Source: JBEKCP01 sp050014815 (GTDB lineage Bacteria; Planctomycetota; Planctomycetia; Pirellulales; Thermoguttaceae). From it: a stretch of DNA of 44,064 bases. This document shows, one piece after another, positions 1 through 7,491 of this stretch (within the stretch, counting starts at the first letter, position 1; every line of letters starts with the position of its first letter). The DNA is taken from contig JBEKCP010000002.1 in the NCBI GenBank assembly GCA_050014815.1, forward strand, positions 1 through 44,064. The letters are read 5' to 3'. Under the pieces are notes generated by a model, which worked only from the letters and a program-made list of their open reading frames with translations, had not been told where the DNA came from and ran no database searches. The position numbers were made by a program, and so were the translations under genes.

Positions 1-522
1 GAAACTCTCTGGCCGATTGCCCCCGAGTGGGGCGATATGCTCTTGGCGGTCCCGGCCGCCGAGCGGCACGGGCCCGTGTTTCCCGTGCAGGCCGGATTGT
101 ATCCCGACACGGTTTCCAAGGTCGTTTGCCGAATCGGGGAGAAGGCCGGGATTGTTGTCAATCGCACCACGAAGGTTGACCGCGAGACAGGCGAGCCCGT
201 GGAAGTGGTGAAGTATGCCAGCGCCCATGACTTGCGGCGGTCTTTCGGGTTCCGGTGGGCAGACCGCGTTGACACATTCAAGCTGCAAGAGCTAATGCGT
301 CATTCCAACATCGAAACGACCCGGCGGTACTACATCGGCCGCAACGCGCAGAACACGGCGGCAACCCTTTGGGCGGCCCGGGACCGGGCAGCGGGGAACA
401 CCCCGGATTCGGCCGCCGGGCGCAACACTCTTGACAACAACCGGCCGGAGGGGCAAATTGTGGGCGGCCAGACAGCAACGCAACCCCCCATTTCCCAAGG
501 CATTGGATCGACAGCCCGTTAG
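1..522 (+). CDS. Tyrosine site-specific recombinase, C-terminal part (5' end outside window)
   Basis: The frame is open from the first base, so only the last 173 residues are visible. They form the catalytic half of a phage-integrase-type recombinase, which breaks and rejoins DNA through a phosphotyrosine bond. HDLRR (codons 76-80) supplies the H-x-x-R box, LMRHSNIETTRRYY supplies the second His (codon 101) and the nucleophile Tyr (110 or 111). After this motif comes a disordered tail of about 60 residues rich in Asn, Gly and Thr. No integron-integrase-specific insertion can be judged because the N-terminal half is missing. The gene abuts moxR (stop at 520-522). It may belong to a mobile element whose bulk lies to the left of the window; the ORF6N and nucleotidyltransferase genes nearby fit an accessory region. 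Confidence 0.85.
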   Translation, partial: ETLWPIAPEWGDMLLAVPAAERHGPVFPVQAGLYPDTVSKVVCRIGEKAGIVVNRTTKVDRETGEPVEVVKYASAHDLRRSFGFRWADRVDTFKLQELMRHSNIETTRRYYIGRNAQNTAATLWAARDRAAGNTPDSAAGRNTLDNNRPEGQIVGGQTATQPPISQGIGSTAR

Positions 523-533
523 GAGTGTTCCCC

Positions 534-1541
<1,008 letters not shown>

Positions 1542-1606
1542 GGGCTACGAGGGAGAGGCGGTACGGGGCGCAAGCAGGATCGTCCGAAACCCGGTTGCGC
1601 CCGCAG

Positions 1607-1624
1607 AGGAGCGTTTACGCTCCT
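1607..1624 (+). terminator. Weak hairpin downstream of moxR
   Basis: A perfect 7-bp stem AGGAGCG/CGCTCCT with a TTTA loop lies 65 bp after the moxR stop. The following bases are pyrimidine-rich (TCTCC) but not a U-run, so termination is only possible. Confidence 0.3.
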
Positions 1625-1662
1625 TCTCCGACGAAGGCGGTCTTCGGGTAACCGTCAGGATA

Positions 1663-1724
1663 AAAAACGTGTCAGAACTGTTTTTCCTCAGACAAGGGGG
1701 GAAAAACGTGTCAGAACTGTTTTT
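1663..1724. repeat. Two perfect 23-bp direct repeats, 39-bp period
   Basis: The 23-mer from AAAAACGTGTCAGAACTG to its five terminal Ts occurs at 1663-1685 and 1702-1724 with no mismatch, separated by 16 bp. Each copy has complementary ends (AAAAAC and GTTTTT). The rest of 1542-1775 contains no convincing gene. The arrangement resembles REP-type elements, which are often mobilised by IS200-like RAYT transposases; none is in the window. Confidence 0.75.
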
Positions 1725-1725
1725 C

Positions 1726-1778
1726 GGCCTGCTCACATCCAGAGGCGCTGGTCGAGCATCCGGTAATTAACCGCCTCA
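1726..1778 (-). repeat. Cassette-like 3' flank, copy A (after ORF6N gene)
   Basis: On the minus strand this begins at the TGA of the ORF6N gene and matches the sequence that begins at the TGA of the nucleotidyltransferase gene (2370-2423). Shared blocks include TACCGGATGC and TGGA-GTGA. The match is imperfect, perhaps two thirds over 50 bp. Confidence 0.6.
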
Positions 1779-2348
1779 TTCTTCGCGTTTTGAATCGTTG
1801 CCAGTGCCCGTCTCGCAAGCCTGGAATCCGATGCGGCGTCTAGGTCCTTCGGGACGATCCATCATCGCATTGAGGACCCGTGCGATCGATTTGATCTGAT
1901 CATCATGCGACTGGACGGTCTCGGCCAGTCGTGTAAGCTGCTCTACCAACTCGCCCGGGGTAGCCATCAGGCGGCGGAGCCGAACGAAGGTGCGCATGAT
2001 CTCAATGTTCACCCGCACCGCGGTGGGCGATCTCAGGACGCTGGAGAGCATGGCCACGCCGTGTTCGGTGAAAGCCCAAGGGAGTTTGCGGCGCCCGCCG
2101 TGGCCGCCTCTTGATATCGCAATTTGCGACATCAAGGACGCAACCTCTTGCTGCGTAAGCTGATACGCGAAGTCTTCCGGAAAGCGCTCGCGGTTGCGTG
2201 CGACCTGTTCATTGAGGCGAGCCGTGGTCACCCCGTAGAGCCGGGCCAGGTCGAAGTCGAGCATGACTCGCTGCCCGCGCACGACATGCACCATTCTCTC
2301 GATCTCGTTCGGCGCGAGGAGTGTTTCAGTCGAGCGTTTCTTCCTCAT
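1776..2348 (-). CDS. ORF6N-domain DNA-binding protein
   Basis: A 190-residue protein with an N-terminal ORF6N domain (about 12-100), known from phage and mobile-element proteins related to KilA-N and often linked to DNA binding or phage antirepressors. Diagnostic pieces are VMLDFDLARLYGVTTARLNEQ, RFPEDFAYQLT and WAFTEHGVAMLSSVLRS. The C-terminal part (about 115-165) is helical and could dimerise; the last 25 residues are charged. The gene is flanked by two related direct repeats, copy A starting at its own stop and copy B about 20 bp before its start. That placement suggests it arrived as a unit. No partner gene is adjacent. The function in this host is unknown. Confidence 0.85.
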   Translation of the reverse strand: MRKKRSTETLLAPNEIERMVHVVRGQRVMLDFDLARLYGVTTARLNEQVARNRERFPEDFAYQLTQQEVASLMSQIAISRGGHGGRRKLPWAFTEHGVAMLSSVLRSPTAVRVNIEIMRTFVRLRRLMATPGELVEQLTRLAETVQSHDDQIKSIARVLNAMMDRPEGPRRRIGFQACETGTGNDSKREE

Positions 2349-2369
2349 GGCTATTCCGGGTGCCCTCCC

Positions 2370-2423
2370 GGTTCACTCACGTCCAGGAATGCCGGTCCGG
2401 CATCCGGTAGTTAGCGGACCTCA
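2370..2423 (-). repeat. Cassette-like 3' flank, copy B (after nucleotidyltransferase gene)
   Basis: It starts at the TGA of the nucleotidyltransferase (2421-2423, minus strand) and aligns with copy A at 1726-1778. It contains internal palindromic pieces (GCCGGACCGGC). True integron attC core sites could not be matched. Confidence 0.6.
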
Positions 2424-3017
2424 CGCCTCCCGTTGGCGCGTCTCGATCAGTTGCCGCAGGCGCGCAGAGAGTTCCGCAGGGTAACGGCCGCACCAGGTTT
2501 CGTCGATCAGCCCGACCTCCAGCAGGTCGAGCAAGTGGACCTGGTCCTTCAGGCGAAATGAGGTCAGCTTCATCCGCACCAATGCGTCCAGCGTGGGCAC
2601 GGGGAAGTCGGGCCCGGCCTCCGACTCGCCGATGTCGGGGGCCGAAAGAAGGTGGTCCGGCCGCACCTTCTCCCCGGCAAACAAGATGTGAATCGCGCTG
2701 CGCACCGACCCTTGCGGCCCATCCAGGAACAGGTCCACCCCCGCGACGTTCTGGTGGATGAAGCCGACGTTTTGGAGTTCGGCGATCACCCGCGCGAAAT
2801 CCTGCCGCCGGATCAGCAAGTCCACGTCCTTGGTGTTCCGCACCGCTTCCTGATCCACGCGCGCGACCCATGCGGCCACCGCATTGCCGCCGACGATGAC
2901 GTGGGGAATCCCCGCCCGCTGAAGTGCCCCGGCCGCGCGGCATGCCCGCTCTCGAACGTCCTCCACGGCCGCAATCATCCTTTTCCAAGAGAACTCTTTC
3001 AGGATTACGCTGCTCAT
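2421..3017 (-). CDS. Nucleotidyltransferase-family protein (may be translated on its own)
   Basis: A 198-residue protein with the DNA polymerase beta-like nucleotidyltransferase signature: VIVGGNAVAAWV (about 37-48) followed by NTKDVDLLI with the two metal-binding Asp. The C-terminal part (PTLDALVRMKLTSFRLKD) is typical of stand-alone nucleotidyltransferases found in toxin-antitoxin and accessory settings. TATAAT (minus strand, 3029-3024) ends 6 nt before this ATG, so a near-leaderless transcript is possible, although the same bases also encode the linker of the permease fusion. The gene is followed by the cassette-like repeat. Substrate and partner are unknown. An HEPN toxin or MNT-type antitoxin role is possible, but no HEPN gene is adjacent. 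Confidence 0.65.
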   Translation of the reverse strand: MSSVILKEFSWKRMIAAVEDVRERACRAAGALQRAGIPHVIVGGNAVAAWVARVDQEAVRNTKDVDLLIRRQDFARVIAELQNVGFIHQNVAGVDLFLDGPQGSVRSAIHILFAGEKVRPDHLLSAPDIGESEAGPDFPVPTLDALVRMKLTSFRLKDQVHLLDLLEVGLIDETWCGRYPAELSARLRQLIETRQREA

Positions 3018-4718
3018 GCTGCCATTATAGCCCGGCAAACGGGCGGGGGCCACGACGAACCGCAGGATGCGGCCCTCGCCGCCGGACTGCCCGGTGGCGG
3101 TGGCCGCCACGACGATGCTCTGGGCGTCGATCATCTTGCCCATCACGCCCCCCGTGCTGTTGCTGGCCACGATCAGCGTGGTGTTGAGCTTCAACTGTTC
3201 GGCCGTGATCCGCTGCAGGCTGCCGAACAGGGCGTTGGCCGAGGTGTCGGAGCCGGTCAAGGCGACGCCGAGCCAGCCCAACAACGGGGCAAAGAACGGA
3301 TAGAGCCGGCCGGTGCGGGTCATCACCAGGCCCAGCGTAGCGTCCGCGCCGCTGTACTTCGTCACGAAGGCCACCGCGAGCATGCAAGCGATGGTCAAGA
3401 GGGCCCAGCGGACGCGGAAGGTCGTCTCGGCCAACTGGAGGACGAACGCCCGCGGACCGATCCGCAGCCAGAAGGCCGACAGGACGGCCGCCAGGAACAG
3501 GCCCGTACCGGTGGCGGAAAGCCAATTGAACTCGAAGACCGCCGGCTCGGGCTCTTTCGCGCAATCGCGGCCGGCGGGCACCTCGACGACCGGACGGGTG
3601 CGATAGACCACCCCGCTGAGCCACGGCACCTTGACCGAGACCCGGCTGATGCCGTGCAAGGCGTTGGGCCGATCATCCGGGCCGCCGTTGAGGAACTCCT
3701 TCAAGGATCCCCAGAGGAAGACCATCATGACGAGCACGAGCCAGGGCATCCAGGCGTAGGCGACGCGGACAGGGGTCAACGCGGACGGACGAAGGATATT
3801 TTGGATTTTGGATTCTGGATTTTGGATTTGTTTGGGATTTGGTGCTTCGGATTTGGTGCTTCCTTGGTCCCCCGCCTCCTCCTCCAGAAACCGCCATACC
3901 TCGCGGGGCTGCCAGAACTGCAAGAGCAGCACCATCGCCACCATCGAGCTGAGGCCGCCCAGCACGCTCACCAATATCGGGCCGTGGTAGTTCGACATCA
4001 CGAACTGCACGCTCGCATAGCTGACCCCGCAGACCAGTGCCGCGGGCCAGCAACCCCGGAGCCCTCGCCAGCCCGACATCATCACGACGAGCCACGCGGG
4101 AATAATGAGCGAGAAGACGGTCAACTGCCGGCCGGCCATCTGGCTCAGGGCCATCTCGTCGATCCCCGAGACCTTGGCCAGGGTCAGGATGGGGATGCCC
4201 AACGCGCCGAAGGCGACCGGCGAGGTGTTTGCCAAGAGGGCCAGGCTGGCGGCGTAGAGCGGCGAGAAGCCGATTCCGATCATGAGCGCGGCGCAGATGG
4301 CCACGGGCATTCCGAACCCCGCCGCGCCCTCCAGGAGCGTGCCGAACGAGAAGGCGATCAGGAGGGCCTGCATCCGGCGGTCCGGCGAAATGGCGGCCAC
4401 GCACCGCTTCAGCACCTCGAACTGGCCCGACCGAACGGTCAGGTGAAACAGGAACAGAGCGGGCAGGACGACCCAGCCGATGGGCATCAGGCCGAAGCAC
4501 GCGCCGTAGCCGGCGGCGGCCAGGGCCGCCGGCACCGGCATCCGGAACACGAGCGTGGCGACGGCCAGGGCCGTGCCCAGGCCGGCCAGGGCGGCCCGCG
4601 GGGCCGAGACGCCCAACACGAGCAGTCCCAACAGCACCACGATCGGCGCGCCGGCCACCAGCGAGGACAGCAACGGTTGGCCCAGCGGGTCGTAAACTTG
4701 AATCCACTGCATAAACAT
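2421..4718 (-). CDS. lctP: L-lactate permease (LctP family) fused in frame to a nucleotidyltransferase
   Basis: The N-terminal ~567 residues are an LctP-type lactate/glycolate permease of the inner membrane with many hydrophobic helices. Family signatures are FGTLLEGAAGFGMPVAI, ANTSPVAFGALG, TGSDTSANALFG and ASNSTGGVMGKMIDAQSI. The family normally ends with one more helix, but after RILRFVV the sequence changes to a linker and then a complete nucleotidyltransferase (from the Met codon at 3017). No stop separates them. Around residues 285-308 a Ser/Lys/Gln/Asn-rich stretch (SEAPNPKQIQNPESKIQN) comes from an AT-rich interspersed repeat within a loop. Start 4718 is chosen because the family begins close to WIQVYDPLGQP; an upstream ATG at 4808 would add 30 polar residues. 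A GC-rich hairpin (4719-4737) lies just before the start. The permease may be damaged. Confidence 0.8.
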   Translation of the reverse strand: MFMQWIQVYDPLGQPLLSSLVAGAPIVVLLGLLVLGVSAPRAALAGLGTALAVATLVFRMPVPAALAAAGYGACFGLMPIGWVVLPALFLFHLTVRSGQFEVLKRCVAAISPDRRMQALLIAFSFGTLLEGAAGFGMPVAICAALMIGIGFSPLYAASLALLANTSPVAFGALGIPILTLAKVSGIDEMALSQMAGRQLTVFSLIIPAWLVVMMSGWRGLRGCWPAALVCGVSYASVQFVMSNYHGPILVSVLGGLSSMVAMVLLLQFWQPREVWRFLEEEAGDQGSTKSEAPNPKQIQNPESKIQNILRPSALTPVRVAYAWMPWLVLVMMVFLWGSLKEFLNGGPDDRPNALHGISRVSVKVPWLSGVVYRTRPVVEVPAGRDCAKEPEPAVFEFNWLSATGTGLFLAAVLSAFWLRIGPRAFVLQLAETTFRVRWALLTIACMLAVAFVTKYSGADATLGLVMTRTGRLYPFFAPLLGWLGVALTGSDTSANALFGSLQRITAEQLKLNTTLIVASNSTGGVMGKMIDAQSIVVAATATGQSGGEGRILRFVVAPARLPGYNGSMSSVILKEFSWKRMIAAVEDVRERACRAAGALQRAGIPHVIVGGNAVAAWVARVDQEAVRNTKDVDLLIRRQDFARVIAELQNVGFIHQNVAGVDLFLDGPQGSVRSAIHILFAGEKVRPDHLLSAPDIGESEAGPDFPVPTLDALVRMKLTSFRLKDQVHLLDLLEVGLIDETWCGRYPAELSARLRQLIETRQREA
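3024..3029 (-). promoter_or_regulatory. TATAAT -10 element before the nucleotidyltransferase start
   Basis: A perfect -10 hexamer on the minus strand 6 nt before the ATG at 3017. The -35 region is poor (TGGCCC at 17-bp spacing). If used, the RNA would begin at or next to the start codon. Confidence 0.35.
3796..3866. repeat. Half copy of AT-rich family-3 repeat inside lactate permease
   Basis: Repeated units of the type GGATTTTGGATT followed by TTTGTTTGGGATTTGGTGCT match one arm of the long inverted repeats at 14219, 34684 and 36297. Read on the minus strand it stays open and encodes a polar loop in the permease. The composition contrasts sharply with the GC-rich surroundings. Confidence 0.8.
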
Positions 4719-4845
4719 CGGGGGGCGATACCCCCGGCTCCGTCCTTCTGGGCAAGCCGCGATGCTCGCAACGCGAATATATCTCCCCGCAATGTAAGAC
4801 ACAACCATGGACGCGACCGGGGCCTGCCGGCCACCGCCCCATGAT

Positions 4846-4851
4846 GTAGAA
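4846..4851 (+). promoter_or_regulatory. Possible -10 element of the TMTC-like gene
   Basis: TAGAAT lies 38 bp before the ATG at 4890 in the divergent intergenic region. No strong -35 was recognised. Conservation was not testable. Confidence 0.3.
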
Positions 4852-4889
4852 TAGAGGGATCATCCCCCCAACGAGCGCGGGATCCCTTC

Positions 4890-7130
4890 ATGCGGCGCAA
4901 CCTGGCGATTTCCATCGGATTGGTCCTGCTGGTCCTCGTCGCCTACTGGCAGGTGGCAGGGGCCGACTTCATCACCCTGGACGACCCGGAGTATGTGACC
5001 GACAACGCCCACGTACACAACGGACTGACGTGGGAAGGGGTCAAGTGGGCCTTCTCGCTCAAGTCCCAGAGCTACTACTGGCACCCCCTGACCTGGCTCT
5101 CGCTGATGCTGGACCACCGGTTGTTCGGCGCGAGCGCCGCCGGGTACCACCTGATGAACCTCGGGCTGCACGCGGCCGACACCGTGCTGCTGTTCCTGGT
5201 CCTGTCGGCGATGACGAGGGCGGCCTGGCCCAGTGCCCTTGCGGCCGCGCTGTTTGCCGTCCACCCCCTCCACGTCGAGGCGGTGGCCTGGGTCACGTCT
5301 CGCAAGGACGTGCTGAGCACGTTGTTCGGGCTGGCCGCGATCGCGGCCTACGTGGCGTACGCCCGGCGGCCCGGTTGGACGCGATATGCAATCGTGGTCC
5401 TCTGCTTCGCGCTGGGCCTCTTGGCGAAGCCGATGCTGGTCACCTGGCCGATACTCTTGCTGCTGTTGGACTACTGGCCGCTGGGGCGCATGAAGATTGC
5501 TCGCCTCAAAGGGGACAGTCCCGTTTTCGCTGACACGAGAACTGGGACAGTCCCCCTCATGCGTCTGGTTGCGGAAAAGGCGCCGCTGCTGGTCTTGTCC
5601 CTTCTGGCCACTGTGGCGACGATCGTCTCCCAGCAGGCCGGCGCCATCATGCGGCTCCGCGAAGTCTCGCTGGCGACTCGCCTGGAATACACCGTGGCCG
5701 ACTATGCGTTCTACCTTGAGAAGGCGTTCTGGCCGACCGGCCTGTCGGTGGCCTATCCGCACGATAAGGCTCCGGCCGCCGGCAGCGTCGCCGTGGCGCT
5801 GGGCGTGCTCGTGGCGATTTCGGCGGCCGTCGCTTGGGCGGCACGGCGGGGGCGACGCTACCTGGCCGTCGGATGGCTCTGGTATCTGGGCGCCTTCGTG
5901 CCGGTGATCGGCCTGGTCCCGACAGGCACCCAGATCCTGGCCGACCGCTTCGCGTACGTGCCCCTGGCGGGACTGTTTCTCATGGTCGCCTGGGGCGGAG
6001 CCGACCTGGTTGCCCGCTGGCGGCTCTCTCCGGCAACGGCGGCCCTCGCCGCCGCCGCCCTGCTCCTGCCCTGCACCGTGGCGACGAGCCGGCAAGCGCA
6101 TTACTGGACCAACAGCGAGACGCTCTTCCGCCGGGCCATGGCCGTGACCGAAAACAACGCGACCGCCTGCGATCTCCTGGCGGCCTACCTCTTGCAGCAC
6201 GGCCGGCCGGAGGAGGCCGGGCGCTATCGGGAAAAGAGCCGGCACTTCTGGCAAGAGGCATTGAAGATCCAGCCCAACGATGTCGGCGCCCTCAGCAACC
6301 TCGCCATGCTGCTGCTCGACGAAAAGCAGTACGACGAAGCGGCCAGATTGTTGGAGAGGGCCCTGCGGCTCGATCCCACCTGCCACGCGGCCCACAACAC
6401 GCTCGCCAAGGTCCGCGAGAGGCAGGGCAGGATCGAAGAGGCCCTGGAGCACCTTCAGGAGGCCTATCGGCTGTGGCCGGAAAACGTCGCCGTCCTGAAC
6501 AATCTCGCGAGGGTCTGCCAGTCGCAGGGGAAGCTGGACCTGGCAGGCGAGTATTGGCGGGAGATCCTCCGGCTCAAGCCCGAGGATACCGGGGCCCGAA
6601 ACAATCTGGCGGCCGTGTACATGCAGCAAGGCTGCCTCAAGGAAGCGGCGGACCTCCTCGGCGAATCGGTGCAACTCAATCCGGAGGACACGGTCGTCCG
6701 GAACAACCTGGCCATGGTCATGGCGATGCAGGGCAACTACCCCGGGGCCGTGGCGGAGTGGTCCGCGCTCCTCGCACGGAAGCCGCGAGACACCATGGCA
6801 ATGAACTCCCTGGCGTGGGCCCTGGCGACCAGCCCGGATGCCTCCCTTCGCAACGGCAAGAAGGCCGTTCGCCTGGCCGAAGAGATGGTCGATATCTCCG
6901 ATCGCGGCAATCCGACCGAGTTGGATACCCTTGCGGCGGCGTATGCCGAGGCGGGCCAATTCCCCAAGGCCGTCACGACCGCCCTGGAGGCACTCACCCT
7001 CGCCAACCGGCAGGGCCGGACATCCTTGGCGGCGGACCTCCAGACTCGCCTGGAATTTTATCGCAAGGGCTCAGCGTTCCGCGAGGTCTCGCCGCGGGCC
7101 GACATCGGTTCAGCCCCACCCGGCCGTTGA
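4890..7130 (+). CDS. TMTC-like polytopic membrane protein with C-terminal TPR repeats
   Basis: A 746-residue protein. Residues 1-420 form about ten membrane helices with the features of TMTC/PMT-type glycosyltransferases: an early acidic pair (ITLDDPEYV, about 29-37), HPLTWLSLMLD, and HPLHVEAVAWVTSRKDVLSTLF. Such proteins transfer sugars from lipid-linked donors to proteins on the outer face of the membrane. Residues about 420-690 are TPR units (AMLLLDEKQYDEAARLLERAL, LAKVRERQGRIEEALEHLQ), which would hold the acceptor. Around 207-222 the loop contains KGDSPVFADTRTGTVP, encoded by a GGGACAGTCCC repeat. Donor and acceptor are unknown. The gene is monocistronic and divergent from the permease. 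Confidence 0.8.
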   Translation: MRRNLAISIGLVLLVLVAYWQVAGADFITLDDPEYVTDNAHVHNGLTWEGVKWAFSLKSQSYYWHPLTWLSLMLDHRLFGASAAGYHLMNLGLHAADTVLLFLVLSAMTRAAWPSALAAALFAVHPLHVEAVAWVTSRKDVLSTLFGLAAIAAYVAYARRPGWTRYAIVVLCFALGLLAKPMLVTWPILLLLLDYWPLGRMKIARLKGDSPVFADTRTGTVPLMRLVAEKAPLLVLSLLATVATIVSQQAGAIMRLREVSLATRLEYTVADYAFYLEKAFWPTGLSVAYPHDKAPAAGSVAVALGVLVAISAAVAWAARRGRRYLAVGWLWYLGAFVPVIGLVPTGTQILADRFAYVPLAGLFLMVAWGGADLVARWRLSPATAALAAAALLLPCTVATSRQAHYWTNSETLFRRAMAVTENNATACDLLAAYLLQHGRPEEAGRYREKSRHFWQEALKIQPNDVGALSNLAMLLLDEKQYDEAARLLERALRLDPTCHAAHNTLAKVRERQGRIEEALEHLQEAYRLWPENVAVLNNLARVCQSQGKLDLAGEYWREILRLKPEDTGARNNLAAVYMQQGCLKEAADLLGESVQLNPEDTVVRNNLAMVMAMQGNYPGAVAEWSALLARKPRDTMAMNSLAWALATSPDASLRNGKKAVRLAEEMVDISDRGNPTELDTLAAAYAEAGQFPKAVTTALEALTLANRQGRTSLAADLQTRLEFYRKGSAFREVSPRADIGSAPPGR
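5508..5555. repeat. GGGACAGTCCC element within the TMTC-like coding sequence
   Basis: Two GGGACAGTCCC blocks about 26 bp apart. The reading frame passes through and gains about 16 residues in a cytoplasmic-type loop. The same core occurs in a longer hairpin at 20565-20634. Confidence 0.8.
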
Positions 7131-7352
7131 TCCACTGTAAGTGTATGTTGCAAAACAAGTTACGACTATGCAGGAGCGGCCCTTCATCGCGCCGTCGCGG
7201 CCAGCGCACCGCCCAGGCGCCCAAGGGCGCTGCCTATCTTGCTCCGTCCTTGGGGACGTTACTTGATATTTCGCCGGTGAACAATTAGGATCAGCTATAG
7301 CGCCGGTGGTGTTTTCCGTCCCGGGCGTTGGGCTGTCACAGGAATGGGAAGA
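7131..7352. other. Intergenic region, no gene recognised
   Basis: Between the TMTC-like gene and the family-2 repeat there is mixed sequence with a short GC hairpin near 7217-7233 (GGCGCCCAAGGGCGC). The reading frames are short and resemble no family. Promoters for the downstream secreted protein may lie here. Confidence 0.4.
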
Positions 7353-7470
7353 GTGGGGCGACGGGCGCCATGCGAGACCGTGCTTCGCATGGTGCCCGGT
7401 CGGCGAGCCCCACCGATTGCACTTCGACCCGTTTCCGGTGGGGCTCGCTTCGCTCGACCCACCCTACAAA
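7353..7470. repeat. Family-2 repeat (GTGGGGC...GACCCACCCTAC), long copy
   Basis: Three modules: GTGGGGCGACGGGC followed by a hairpin (GCGCCATGCGA/TCGCATGGTGC), then GGTCGGCGAGCCCCACC, then after a spacer GGTGGGGCTCGCTTCGCTCG followed by ACCCACCCTAC at 7437-7467. The same order is found at 43910-44015; the last module alone occurs at 38681-38711. Confidence 0.85.
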
Positions 7471-7491
7471 GTGGATTAGGAGTCACAGGTG

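Noticed and set aside
1726..2423. Repeats around the ORF6N gene as classical integron attC sites
   Set aside because: The GTTRRRY and RYYYAAC core sites could not be matched at both ends, and the recombinase is incomplete, so only a cassette-like layout is claimed.
2652..4844. Long plus-strand frame opposite the lactate permease (730 codons)
   Set aside because: Composition is His/Gly/Arg/Gln-rich without hydrophobic order; it is the antisense shadow of a clear membrane protein gene.
4860..6959. Minus-strand frame of 699 codons opposite the TMTC-like gene
   Set aside because: The opposite strand has clear transmembrane and TPR motifs; this is its shadow.
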